A DNA stretch of 64,000 bases from Oikopleura dioica. Lineage: Eukaryota > Chordata > Appendicularia > Copelata > Oikopleuridae. The notes beneath the pieces are model-generated. The model ran no database searches. It was not told where the DNA came from and saw only the letters and a list, made by a program, of their open reading frames with translations. The translations under genes were made by a program, and so were the position numbers. Below, piece by piece: positions 14,101 through 23,381 of the stretch (its first letter is position 1; each line of letters begins with the position of its first letter). The stretch lies in assembly GCA_907165135.1 (NCBI GenBank), contig OU015568.1, forward strand, positions 4,472,501 to 4,536,500, in the 5' to 3' direction.

Positions 14101-16921
14101 TAAAAGATTCTAGCGGAAACGCGATTCTACGTGTTCTCGGTTCCCAAAAAATGAATTTTGCTACCGTTCTCTTAACCTCTTTTCGAGAATCTATTTTCAA
14201 AGCATCTTTTAACATCTTGTCAAAATATGGGCGTCACTTTCTTTTCGCATGCAAAACCAGCGAGCATACAATCAGCAAAAAAGCACGAAACAAGAAGAAA
14301 CGTAAATCCCAAGTACAGTTTTAACTCCCCCCAAATCCAGGATTCCAGGTGGCCGGTCAAGATCAGCGCCCGCTTTTGCGGTCAAAATTAGAATGAAAAA
14401 GACTTCAATTGATTCATTTGTACTTTTAGATTTTCGATGTTGTATTTTTGGTGCGAAAGACGAAGAATATGTTTTATACGGAACTGGTCGATACTGTCTT
14501 TGAAATTGAAGAAAACAAGATAACGACGGCTATGGAGATTATCAGCACAATCTTTTCAGGTAAAAATTGCATAAAAGATTGAACAAAATTTTGAGGTTTA
14601 TAACTAGGACAAGATCTGGCCATTTTCGCTCCAATTTTGGCCACTTTTTGGCTGAATATGGCTTCGAAAAAGATCAATTTCGGACTAAACTACAGAATCA
14701 AAGTTTTTGGATAACCAATAAGATTACTGTATTTGGCCAATCGGCCAATCAAAACCCTGATTTATAGAAACACTTCCATTTTTGATTCTGTGGCAGAAAT
14801 TCTGCCATCAATTTTGATATTTCTGGTTGAACTTTTGAATCAACTCTGACTCAACCAAAATCGTCAAAAATCATTTGATCGACAACAGACAAAGAGTCAA
14901 ATGACGCATGTTTTACATGTCCTGAGCATGAAAAATAATCCAACAAGATCCGAACACAAGATTTGTTGCTCTATCTTTCTTATTTCAACAAATCCAAATA
15001 ACTGCCTATTTGAGCTTCTTCTTCCCCCCTTTTCTTCCCTTTTCCTCCCCTCCCTCGTGTTTTTTACTAATGAGGTTTCGTAAAAATTCGAAGAAAATTC
15101 CACACGTACAAGGTCGTACCGTTTTACGACGTGGAGTACATTCTTTCACAAAACTTTAGCTCATTTTTCTGCTTGGAAAAACTTACTTTTTCAGAAAACT
15201 AATTTTTAACGGATTTTTTTAAGCGTTCGCGGTTTTGGCGAGCTTCATTTTGCTGGTTTCTGTCTGTGTTTGTGGATCACCTGATAAGAAGAAAACTATG
15301 GGGATCGTCTCCAGATACTGGGCCTTCCAAATCGGTAGGTTAAATTTGAATAAGAGTGTGACAGTTCTTTTGGCGAAGCCGCTTCGCGGCTTTGTTTTTT
15401 TAAAGCCGCTGTGCGGCTTTTCTTAAAATTATTCATCAAATTGTAAGAGACTTTTTTACAAACCTTTTTCTCGAGACTAGAATCAAAGTTATAGAAAATG
15501 ACACAATTATTAGCAAGTTTAACTCACAAAATAGCAAGGAGACACCCTTAATCCTTAATTTCAGGTCTGAATGCCCTTTTCCAAGCAGTCGAAAGTCTTT
15601 TCAACACGATGCCACGCGACGATTCCGAGTTCTTTGTCTCCCTCCCCGGGATAGGTTTGATATCAATAAATAGCGATTCCAGTTGAAAACAAATTTGAAA
15701 TTAATCGCTCGTTCTGCTTTCTTACAATGTTTTAGGAGTGGACGAAGTTGTGGGCGGAGTTGCTATTGCAGTGACTTGGATATTTACTGTGGGATACATT
15801 TTTGCTTATTTCTTCATGATAGGTTTGTATTCACGAAGCAAAATCTCTTGAATTTCGATTCGAAAGTGAAATTTTTTATCATTTTTACTTGAAAAAATTT
15901 GCCATCTTAGCAGAAACAGCGCTAATCAAACCGCAAATTCCGGGCTTTTATTTCCTCGCCACATAATTCCTTGTTTCTTTAATTTTGGCAGTGTCCCCTT
16001 CTATATTCGGGATATCGCGGGGCGGCTATCTACTGAAGTATCAATATTATTCTAGTGATTCTCATCTCCTACTCCGCCGTTTTGAAGCGCATGGCAAAGA
16101 AGAAAATGGAGTCTCTCTACGCAAAAAGAAGAATAAGACAAGTCGAGAGCGATTTGCAGTCGCAGATTACCGTTTCTGATAGGATTTCTGACATGGTAAG
16201 AGAAACAACATACTCTTCCTTGATTTCAAATACTCCCCTAGTCCGCGTACGAGTCCTCCGTTTCCCCGACAATCGGGGAGGGCAACTATCAGGATGTAAT
16301 GAGCATGAACGGAAAAGAAAATCTGGAAGAAATTTATCAACAGCGCCGATTGCCAGTCAGACGACCAACTGGTTATTTACCAAGGAATCGAAGCGTTTCG
16401 CCAGACCCGATTCTTCAGGCGCAATTGGCGATGCTTCATCCTATGCAAAAATTTCAGTTCTTACAGGTAAGGAACTCCTTTTTATCCATTTCAAACCCTT
16501 CTTCCAGCAGCAAATCACGGCCCGCCAGCAAATGATGCTCCCAAATCGACCGCTGCCGAAAATTTCCGAAGACCAATCTGTAAATACCCCGCCTCTACTT
16601 TCTCCTTCTTCTTTCTTGAACCCCTCTCTAACTCGTTTTCAGGATCAGATTTCCGAGCTTTCAGTGAAGAGCAAGCCCAACTCGTCCGGCCACAACGTCC
16701 GCTTCTCCAACATCAACAAGGAAGCCACGATCATTGAGGATTCGACTCAAGTGGCGCCGAGTTTTGGTCCCCGGCCAGCTAATTATGTCCCTGAATTTAC
16801 CCTCCCAAATCAAATGAATATGGAAGCGAATAATTATTCAAGGCCAATGAGGGCTTTTCCGGCTCCGAGAAGGAATTTGAGCTTTTCGCTTCAGCAAAAT
16901 AATCAAAACGGCACCCTCTAA
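2198..16921 (+). CDS. LAPTM-like four-pass membrane protein, nine exons with a ~12-kb first intron
   Basis: Inferred exons are about 2198-2347, 14430-14559, 15224-15334, 15565-15654, 15736-15822, 16056-16195, 16242-16466, 16508-16579 and 16643-16921. All phases fit and give about 427 residues. Exon 1 has an acidic stretch (PKDDDDEDDDEP) then a Cys cluster (ESCCFCCNLGFG) and the start of a membrane helix that continues across the splice into exon 2 (ALFFL|IFDVVFLV). Further hydrophobic segments occur in exon 3 (AVLASFILLVSVCVCG) and exons 5-6 (VAIAVTWIFTVGYIFAYFFM, VILISYS). A hydrophilic tail of about 230 residues rich in Ser, Pro, Gln and Arg follows. The N-terminal Cys cluster plus four helices with a YWAFQIG segment resemble lysosomal LAPTM4-type proteins, but this is a layout match by eye. 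The link of exon 1 across 12 kb rests on phase 0 at both sides, a clean GTAAGT donor and helix continuity. Confidence 0.55.
4908..5017. repeat. ~110-bp dispersed direct repeat, copy 1
   Basis: The segment from TTCCAGCAGAAGGAG through CATCGGTAATTTA matches about 10879-10988 closely, including GTCCTCCAGGCA and GTGTCGCTTATTCGGGCTTT. Both copies lie on the plus strand within the LAPTM-like intron 1. No terminal repeats were seen. Confidence 0.6.
5039..5232. mobile_element. MITE with GCCGC palindromes, TIR AACCTGAGTCAGGGCT
   Basis: The element begins AACCTGAGTCAGGGCT and ends AGCCCTGACTCAGGTT, perfect inverted repeats. Inside are four short hairpins of the form AAGCCGC-N3-GCGGCTT (about 5072-5089, 5099-5116, 5156-5173, 5182-5200). 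A degraded relative is at about 12570-12655. No clear target duplication. Confidence 0.75.
5757..5816. repeat. GCCGC/GCGGC hairpin pair
   Basis: Two short palindromes (AAGCCGC...GCGGCTTTT), like those in the 5039-5232 MITE, without its terminal repeats. Probably a truncated copy of that family. Confidence 0.5.
7713..8665. mobile_element. foldback DNA transposon (hAT-like), 937 bp with 8-bp target duplication
   Basis: Element 7721-8657 starts TAGGGTAAATCACTAA and ends with the complement (TTAGTGATTTACCCTA). It is flanked by an exact direct repeat CGCATAGG (7713-7720 and 8658-8665). Each arm is about 370-400 bp and the two are near-perfect complements, including a GGTGGTGGTGGTGG tract and CCCGGGGGTCTAGG. 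The centre holds repeated GGTCA/TGACC motifs. No transposase. Eight-bp duplications and TAGGG ends fit the hAT superfamily (family knowledge), so it is probably non-autonomous. Confidence 0.88.
9540..9810. repeat. A/T low-complexity tract
   Basis: Almost pure A and T built from AATTAAATAATTATT-type runs, with very few G or C. No coding signal. Confidence 0.7.
10336..10430. mobile_element. 95-bp MITE with TTAAGGGTGTCACTATG ends
   Basis: The left end CATAGTGACACCCTTAATT is the exact complement of the right end AATTAAGGGTGTCACTATG. The 60-bp centre is unique. The ACACCCTTAA motif is scattered through the window, often in pairs. Confidence 0.65.
10879..10988. repeat. ~110-bp dispersed direct repeat, copy 2
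   Basis: Partner of the repeat at 4908-5017. It shares GGGTCCTCCAGGCA and GTGTCGCTTATTCGGGCTTT and the terminal CATCGGTAATTTTA. Confidence 0.6.
11289..12252. mobile_element. second foldback hAT-like transposon, 948 bp with 8-bp target duplication
   Basis: Element 11297-12244 starts TAGGGAAACTCGATG and ends CATCGAGTTTCCCTA. It is flanked by an exact GATATTGA duplication (11289-11296 and 12245-12252). Arms of about 440 bp are near-perfect complements around a short centre near 11740-11800. Outer parts resemble the 7721-8657 element (CTGGGCTTAGTAGGG, AGCTGGGGATCATTTT), while inner parts differ. No transposase ORF. Confidence 0.9.
12570..12660. repeat. degraded GCCGC-hairpin MITE
   Basis: Two hairpins (CAGCCGCTTCGCGGCTG and AAAGCCGCTACGCGGCTTTT) are followed by a mutated copy of the AGCCCTGACTCAGGTTTT end of the 5039-5232 element. 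The left end is not recognisable. Confidence 0.5.
13090..13205. mobile_element. partial copy of the ~150-bp MITE
   Basis: It contains GACAAATCAGAAGC, GAAGCCGAGTAG and ends TTTTTGTCAGTTCCTGACGCCAACCC, a mutated form of the copy A/B right end. The left arm is mostly lost. Confidence 0.5.
13911..13985. repeat. ~70-bp dispersed repeat, copy 1
   Basis: GACCAATAAGATTGCTGTATTTGGCC is followed by CCAATCAAAATCCT. Related copies are at about 14700-14770 and 59632-59702. These are probably internal parts of an old MITE family. Confidence 0.5.
14700..14770. repeat. ~70-bp dispersed repeat, copy 2
   Basis: AACCAATAAGATTACTG and GGCCAATCAAAACCCTGA match the copies at 13911 and 59632. It lies in intron 2 of the LAPTM-like gene. 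Confidence 0.5.
15374..15424. repeat. GCCGC hairpin pair in an intron
   Basis: AAGCCGCTTCGCGGCTT and AAAGCCGCTGTGCGGCTTTT lie in the intron between 15334 and 15565 of the LAPTM-like gene. Confidence 0.55.
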
Positions 16922-17448
16922 AATCAAATTTTTTTTCGAAATACTGGCATGATTTTTTTTAGAATCAAGCCTCCAAGATGACTCGAAGTCGTCATGTTTT
17001 ACTATAGAAAAAGCTTAATTAAGCTTCTATGAAACAACCAACCCTTTCTGTAAATAGTCTAACATAGACCTTTTTATACATAAATCATCAAACTTGCCGT
17101 CCAGGTAATCCAAAACCAGCATAATCTCAATGTCTGATACAAGATAAAAAATATGCTTCCAAACCCTACCTCTCAAAAAGAACCTCTTTTGATAGACAAC
17201 TAATTTTTTGTACAGTGGCCCCGTTTTGTGAGTAGCAAATACTAACACATTCAGAATCAAATTGAAAAAATGATGCGTTTTTGGAAAAAAAGTCCAAATC
17301 AACAATTTCCAGAAGTGCGTTATGCGAAGAAAAAGCAACTTGTAAATATGAAATATTTTACTGTGAATAAACAAAAACTTTAAAATCACTTCAAGTCTCA
17401 AATTTTATTAAAAAAATTTATCTACAGTGGTCATTTTCGTCCAGGAAA
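16922..17448. other. intergenic, convergent gene ends
   Basis: 3' region between the plus-strand LAPTM-like gene and the minus-strand Ly6-domain gene. A minus-strand open frame at 17027-17401 (about 124 codons, no ATG near its upstream end) is present, but I cannot connect it to a gene. A likely polyadenylation context (AATAAA-type, AT-rich) is present on both strands. Confidence 0.4.
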
Positions 17449-19012
17449 TCAATCTCGAATCATTTCCCATTCGTATCGATCTACAGGTTTGAACCAATAC
17501 GGCGCTAGAATTTGTTAGAAATGGGGATTTTCGAAGAGCTTACTTTCAAGAGGATCATTTCCTCGGTTGCACCAATTACTGTGGCAGCATTGGCGACAGA
17601 CGGAATACGGCATGATCCACTCTGGTCGGCATTGCGTCAGTCTTAAGCCCTTTACAAACGATTTCTAGAGCAATTCGAACCTTGGGTAGGGATGAATGAA
17701 GTTCTGCTTCTTATTCGCTTCGCACGTCCACGAGCTCTGGCATCCCATTTGAACACCAACAACCCTTCCGTCCCTCTTTCTCAATTCGATCGCGCAAGTT
17801 CTTTGATCAGCTGGGCATTTTTGAGCAGTACCAATTTTATTGCACTGCTCGAAGTTTTGAGCAGAGCATTTCCAGCAGAAGAGATCGTCGAAACTGTGAT
17901 GAAAATAGGAAATGAGAAAGAAAGTCGGTCTTACTTTGGGATTTCATTCTTTGACAACATGAAGGACTCTCTGTTATGATTTGCGGACTGGAGTGGTTTT
18001 TGTGTTGTAGTTGTAGATGTGGTTGAAGTTGATGTAGTTGACGTTGTGGATGTTGTGCTCGTTGTTGAAGTCATTGTTGAAGTCGTAGTTGTTGATGTTG
18101 TTGTTGTGGAAGTAGTTGTTTTCTTAGTTCGAAGAGGCCTTTTAGTTGGTCTGCCTTTTGGCCGCTTTCTTCTTGTTGTCTGACTTGTTGTCGTCGAAGT
18201 TGTAGTTATCGAAGTCGTAGAGGTTGTTGTTATCCCAGCTTCAGTTGTCGTTATTTCCTGAGTTGACGTTTTTGCCTTCTTCTTTTTTGCTTCTTTTGCC
18301 TCTTTTCTAATAAAATTTCACGAAACGAAATTGGCGGAGACTTACTTTTTCTTTCGCTCTGCTCGTATTTCCGCGAGTTCTTTCTTTTCCTTGGGACTCA
18401 ACTTCTTCTTGCTTCGTAGCAAGTTTTTGACCAAAGATGAAACGGATTTTTCTTCTTTGATTCCATCTTCGAATTGGGCGGACATTCGAGAGCTGAGAGA
18501 TGATTTTGTTTTCTCTTTTTCAATTGTTCGCTCATCAATATCATCTGAAACGGTTTAGAGAAAAAATTCGAATTGTGAGTACCTAAAAACTGTTTTTCCA
18601 CGATTTCGTCAAATTCATCCGCTGAAATCCCGACTTCGTCCATCGTTCGTTGCAGCCCAATGTCATTGAACATTTCGTATTCGACTGGAATGCCTTCGAC
18701 ATCGATTTCCGGAGAAATGTCGCCGTACCAGAAAGCGGCGTAATCTGGTACCTGCTCTTCGGGAAGCTTATTTGGCGAATAATCGAACGTCTCTGCCAGC
18801 TCATATTCAATATCCGACTCTGGAGGGATCTCGGGAAGGATGATTTCTCCAAGAGGGTCCTTAGTAGCTTCAATTTTCTGGCTCTTTTCGAGCTCTTTTT
18901 CTGCCCTTCTTGCGGCCACGGCCTTTTCCCATTTTCGCAGTTTTGCTTTTGTGATGACTTTTTTCTGCGCAGAAATCTGAGTTATAAAAAGAAGACTCTT
19001 GAAAATTTTCAT
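17449..19012 (-). CDS. secreted or GPI-type protein: charged region, Thr-rich linker, Ly6/three-finger domain
   Basis: Six exons in order: 19012-18583, 18544-18346, 18306-17935, 17893-17681, 17641-17544 and 17504-17449. All phases match and the introns are only 38-51 bp. The N-terminus MKIFKSLLFITQISAQ is a signal peptide. A Lys/Glu-rich region follows, then a mucin-like tract of TTST repeats with basic spacers (RRKRPKGRPTKRP). The C-terminal domain begins FCWKCSAQ and has ten or so cysteines, ending CRQCCHSNWCN, the CC-x4-CN signature of Ly6/uPAR three-finger domains. Chain ends RYEWEMIRD with no hydrophobic GPI tail, so secretion is more likely than GPI anchoring. The Thr-rich part is probably O-glycosylated (inference). 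Function unknown. Confidence 0.75.
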
Positions 19013-19375
19013 GATATTGAATTATTGAAATATCACGAGATTACAGGCGCTTTATATGAGAAGTGGAAAGGTGATATTTTGAAAATTAAGCGGTTACAGC
19101 GACAAGAATAACGTGGTGAAGGTCAATTTTTATGAGAAATTTTTCATTTTAGAACACTAAGAAAAAAACGGAAAAGCGAAAATGTTTTAAAGTCAAATAA
19201 GTCAAACAGAAGATGAAAAACCAATAAACAAAAAATACATATAAAAAAGGGAAATCATTCGTTTCGCCTAAGAGGATAATTAACGACATGATTATTAGAA
19301 GATCTTTCCTTCTTTTATCACCTCCAACGCGCCATTTTTAGATAGCTGGTCTTACATATACATTCAAGAAAGAGA

Positions 19376-20242
19376 ATGGAACGGTCAAACAGCATCGAAA
19401 CTATCACCGAGGGTTCCTCAATCGCGCCGTCCGAAAGCGTGGTTGATTGGAAAAGTATCCTTTTGTCTGAAGAAAACAGCAATTCAACGCTTCAAAGAGT
19501 ACAAATTGAAGAGCTGATCCGCAACTTGGAGAGATTGTTCTCATTCAAGTTTTTCGATCTTGAGAAAATCTGGCTGGAGAAATTTGAAGAACTTAAAAAC
19601 CAGCTTGAAAATAAAGATCTGAATATCAAGGAACTTGAAGAAAAAATTGAATTCATTCAAATCGAAAACGAGCAAAATGAACAAAAACGAGATCAACAAG
19701 CGAAAGAAAACATCCTTGAAATTGAGGAAAAAATGAAGATGAATGATGAGTTGATTTTGAAACTGAACAAACTTCAAGAGCAATCGAAAGTTATCACTTT
19801 CAACTTTGAAGCGATGAAACAGTTGATTTTTGGCAAACTAAGGTCGCTTCAAATTTGGGTTTTGACAAGCATTCCGCACGATTTGGTGAAAAAATTTATT
19901 GTCGATCAATTTCGGAGAATCTACCAAGAGGCGGTGGATTACCTTCCCGATCTGATTTTCTTGATCATTTGTATTGTTTTTATGACGATTAGCATCATAT
20001 TTCCGACATGGCTCCTCCGCATCATCATTTTTCTTGTCGCCCTTTTTATGTTCATTTATTGGGAAAAGTATCACAATGAGGAGATTCTGCTTTTGGGAAC
20101 AGTCTCCAAGAAGATTTTGTCATTACGTGAAAGATTTTTTCCTCCGCATCGCCAGATGAGCAGATGGAACGCCGAAATGGATCTTACCCGTATTCCCGAA
20201 GAAAATGAATTTTCACTGGACGAGGAAAGAGACAACTCATGA
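19376..20242 (+). CDS. coiled-coil protein with C-terminal membrane hairpin, single exon, 288 aa
   Basis: The ATG at 19376 opens an uninterrupted frame to TGA at 20240-20242. After a Ser-rich start, residues about 40-150 are rich in Leu, Glu and Lys in heptad style (ELKNQLENKDLNIKELEEK), so a long coiled coil is expected. Residues about 195-235 are strongly hydrophobic (LPDLIFLIICIVFMTISIIF and LLRIIIFLVALFMFIY), probably a two-helix hairpin, followed by a charged tail. No signal peptide, so it may sit on an internal membrane. No family recognised. The 56408-57145 gene has the same plan (Ser-rich start, coiled coil, membrane segments). Poly-pyrimidine plus TTTTTAG at about 19335 could be a trans-splice acceptor. 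Confidence 0.7.
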   Translation: MERSNSIETITEGSSIAPSESVVDWKSILLSEENSNSTLQRVQIEELIRNLERLFSFKFFDLEKIWLEKFEELKNQLENKDLNIKELEEKIEFIQIENEQNEQKRDQQAKENILEIEEKMKMNDELILKLNKLQEQSKVITFNFEAMKQLIFGKLRSLQIWVLTSIPHDLVKKFIVDQFRRIYQEAVDYLPDLIFLIICIVFMTISIIFPTWLLRIIIFLVALFMFIYWEKYHNEEILLLGTVSKKILSLRERFFPPHRQMSRWNAEMDLTRIPEENEFSLDEERDNS

Positions 20243-20579
20243 GTTAATGAAAAATTTTAAAATTTTTTTCGTTCCGAATTCTATTAAAAATCTTTTTTAG
20301 TTTTTCCAATAAACATGCCTCGCATTATCATTGCATTTCTTGATTTTATTCACATTTTTAAGTCATCTTATCGTTTATCTTAAGACAACTGTGTCAGTTT
20401 GAGTATTCAATGTAATAAATTTCACAATGTACTGTCATTACATTGTGTGTTACAGAGAGGTTAGCGTATAAAAAGCAGATTCTTCCATTGAGATGTGTTT
20501 TTGTACAAGCGATGATGATCTTCATCTGTCGAGGTCGAGAGGAGTATTTACAAATTATTCAGAATCATTACTGAAAGAT
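20243..20579. other. intergenic between convergent genes
   Basis: AT-rich 3' flanks. AATAAA occurs shortly after the 19376 gene. No coding signal seen. Confidence 0.5.
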
Positions 20580-22226
20580 CTAGTAGTCGATCTTAGAGTA
20601 TGGTGGTGGAGGAAGAGCTCGGTTTCGGTTTGGATAGCCTCTGGTTGGTCGATTTTGCTGGATGGAGAAGTTGACTTGTCGAGAGCCAGAGTGTCGTCCG
20701 GACGAGAGATCGGAGCCAATTTCTGAAGAATTCGTCGATTGGCTGGAATATCCGTGGACGCCAGAGTCGTAACCGTGCTTGGTGTTGAAATTTTGGAACT
20801 GGTTGAAATTTTGCCATTGAGGATTTGGCTTGTAATTGACGTTACCGTTACCATTTTGCATCTAGAATATATTTTAAAGCGGAAAAATGGCCTTTCTTAC
20901 GTTGAATCGTCGCATCTGCTGAATTGGTGTTCCGGAGTTCACATTTGGTCCCTTTTTGATCCTTCTGGCAAATACAGTGAGCGTGACTGTAAGAACGATA
21001 GCGGCCAAGGAGCCAACTACGCTCAAAGTCAGCCACTGAGATTTGCCATTATCTCGATTTTCGCCAGTAATGAGTCGCGGGTTTCGTCGAGACTCGTACT
21101 TTTCGAAAGACGGGAGATCGTCAAGATTTGCGTAGGGGACCTTTAGATCGTATTGAAAAGAGTGAGCGATTGATGAAAGTACCTGTTTGACTTTGGATTT
21201 TGAATTCTCCTCAAGCATATTGACCTCCAAGCTTCCATCATCTTCAATTTCATCGGAGAAGACAACATCATCATTGGCGATGACGTCATCAATGAGACCA
21301 TGTCTGACGAGCATGCTGATATCATCATTAAACTCGCCGCTTGTCAGCAACTCCTCAGTATCAACCATCCAATCTCCACTTCCTCCTTTGTCGATCGTCT
21401 CCTCGTTGTCTCCAGATGACTCATCATCATCAGCTCGTTCGGGTAAATTCGCCAGGAGCGAGAGCAAGTCTGTCCTGAGGCCGCGCAGGCGGGTGGCAGC
21501 ACGCGCAGTTTCCTGATAATCAAGATTAACTCTTTTAACGATAGGCGCGTTGCCGCCCGCGTCGACCGCCCAGGCCCAGGCGCTGATCAACTCGCTCAAC
21601 TCGGCGCCCTTCTTGCTGAGCGCGGCTAGCCGCGTCAACGAACGTTGCACGCGCCCAGCAGTCGCCCGCGACTCGATCAGATCCGCCATGAGCATGACCG
21701 TGCGGGCCTTTTGCTCTGCAACATGTGCCCGCCAACGTTCATCCGCTAAGCGGAGCATGTAACCGCTCGCCCAAGTATTCGAGCGGCGCAACAATCGATC
21801 AACCACAAACGGCAAATCTTCGTGTGAGACACCGACTGGCTACAAGCAAAATTGTTTTAACTTGGAATCGCCAGTGGTCCTCTTCACCAGATTTTGATCA
21901 AAGTTTTTGCGAAGCAAAAACTCCAAAAAAAAAAAGCCGCGCAGCGGCTTTTATCCGACCGCAAAGGGTAAGCCGCGCAGCGGCTTTTTTATCAGTGTTC
22001 TCTCTGTTAAGGATAAACGAAAGTCATCCATGATTTCGAGTCAAAAAATATTTTTTATAAAAAATCCGCACCCTTGAAAACTGCTTACCATTTTGACTTG
22101 TTTTCCGCTTATGGGTGCTTCTGCCAATGCCTCGTGTGCCCATTCATCGAAGTTTACCAGTTCTTTGAGCTCATCGCTCACAGAAAGTGCGCAAGAAACG
22201 CCTGCCAAGAGAAGTCCAATCTTCAT
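20580..22226 (-). CDS. type I single-pass membrane protein with helical ectodomain and acidic linker
   Basis: Exon 1 (22226-22089) encodes signal peptide MKIGLLLAGVSCALS. A 249-bp intron holds two GCCGC hairpins. Exon 2 (21839-20901) and exon 3 (20861-20580) are separated by a 39-bp intron. The ectodomain is Arg/Ala/Leu-rich and predicted helical (DERWRAHVAEQKARTVMLMA, ARAATRLRGLRTDLLSLLAN). An Asp/Glu-rich linker follows, then one TM (LSVVGSLAAIVLTVTLTVFA) and a cytoplasmic tail rich in Asn, Ser and Pro ending PPPPYSKIDY. A possible extra 42-bp intron (21140-21181) cannot be excluded because it keeps frame. The order helical domain, acidic stretch, TM and short tail recalls the APP family E2 layout, but cysteine domains and the NPxY motif are missing, so I leave it unnamed. 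PPPPY could bind WW domains. Confidence 0.65.
21925..21990. repeat. GCCGC hairpin pair in an intron
   Basis: AAAGCCGCGCAGCGGCTTTT and TAAGCCGCGCAGCGGCTTTT lie in intron 1 of the helical-ectodomain gene. They match the hairpins at 5072-5200. Confidence 0.6.
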
Positions 22227-22655
22227 TTTAGCGTTTTAAGATTGTCTGTTTCTTTTAGTTCTCGGCGATTTGAAGAGTTAAAATATTTTTAACTCAAGGC
22301 TTGCGCTTGTCTGTGGTTGAAAAAGAAAGTTTTTTTTTATCTCGGCGGAAGAATCCGAAATGAATGATTTTGAAAAATAATGCGTTTCTTAAATAGCAAG
22401 GGAGAAGAGCAGGGATTCTTTTCGAAAGCCGCGATGTTTGTAAACCTTCCGACGGGAGAAGAAGCGATCAGCGCGTCATATTTTTTTAACGTTCAACAAA
22501 CGCAGAATTAAACAACGGAAATCTAACGTGGAGGAACATCAACAAGTCAAATTTTTATTTCTGCAGTAATTCGAGAATTTAATTTTCAGTAAGATGATTT
22601 TTATCAATGTTTGACTGCTTTCCAATAAAAGCATTTCAAAGACAACATAGCGGAA
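22227..22655. other. intergenic
   Basis: Upstream of the helical-ectodomain gene and downstream of the coiled-coil gene. AATAAA on the minus strand near 22625 suits the coiled-coil gene's 3' end. Nothing else seen. Confidence 0.4.
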
Positions 22656-23381
22656 CTACCAAAACTTTCTAAAAAATCCTTTCGATTCATTGTAAACTTT
22701 TGCGTCATCAATCGCTCGTGCGTCCTTAACTTTTCGTTCGTCAATTTCATGTTGATTTCGGATTCTTTGTTCTTGAAGTGTCATTTCATAAGCGTGCATC
22801 TTTTCCTTTGACTCCCTGTCTAGAGCTTCCCGTCTTTCCTTCAATGCGAGAGAGTTTTCATGCTTTGCAACGTCGGCCTTGACTTGCATTTTGTCCAAAG
22901 AGAGTTTCGCTTCTCGATCTGAAAACATGATAAGCTTCGTATTTATTATCTTCGAGATTAGGAAAAGAAAATCACCTTTATCCTGGCAGATTTTATTATT
23001 CTCAATCTCGATTCTTGCTGTTGTTTCTTTAAGTTTTTTATATTCAAGATCTTTATTCAACTCGAATTGAATTCGACGAGTCTCCTCTTCTTGATCAAAA
23101 CGACGCTGCTCTAATTCGCGTTTTCTGTTGGTGTCTTGAAATTTCAACTCAGCTTGAATGCGTTTCGTCTCCTCTTCTGTTGTAAACTTGGCTAGTTCTT
23201 GATCTCGTTTTCTTGATTCTGCTTCAAGAATAGCTTTCTCATGAGTTTGACGTCCTTCTATTTCTTTTAATTGTTTCTTAAAAAACATTAGCTCTTTAAT
23301 TCTTTTTTTTAAATTTACTTTGATGTCTTCAGCTGATTGCTGTCTGAATGTAATTTCCTGTTCGATCGCATATTTTGCCAT
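22656..23381 (-). CDS. charged coiled-coil protein, probably with N-terminal hydrophobic segment
   Basis: Two exons (23381-22976 and 22918-22656) flank a 57-bp intron whose phase fits. The chain is almost entirely Glu/Lys/Arg/Gln-rich helix with repeats such as EEETRRIQFELNK and EEETKRIQAELKF, so a long coiled coil is expected. The ATG at 23381 is used, but the frame is open upstream to a plausible acceptor (TTTTCAG near 23410) and would add a hydrophobic stretch (AFAIIILFF), so an upstream exon with a signal or anchor probably exists; I could not place it. It ends GFFRKFW. Family unknown. Coiled-coil proteins recur at 19376-20242 and 56408-57145. Confidence 0.6.
   Translation of the reverse strand: MAKYAIEQEITFRQQSAEDIKVNLKKRIKELMFFKKQLKEIEGRQTHEKAILEAESRKRDQELAKFTTEEETKRIQAELKFQDTNRKRELEQRRFDQEEETRRIQFELNKDLEYKKLKETTARIEIENNKICQDKGDFLFLISKIINTKLIMFSDREAKLSLDKMQVKADVAKHENSLALKERREALDRESKEKMHAYEMTLQEQRIRNQHEIDERKVKDARAIDDAKVYNESKGFFRKFW

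Noticed and set aside
13901-14324. Opposing ORFs of 104 and 129 codons
   Set aside because: They overlap each other and a dispersed repeat, lack domains, and lie in the LAPTM-like intron.
17027-17401. Minus-strand open frame rich in Phe, Leu and Ile, 124 codons
   Set aside because: No ATG near its start and no acceptor in the right phase. AT-rich DNA favours such frames.
20580-22226. Naming the helical-ectodomain gene as APP
   Set aside because: Only the general layout fits. The cysteine-rich E1 domain and the NPxY tail motif are absent.
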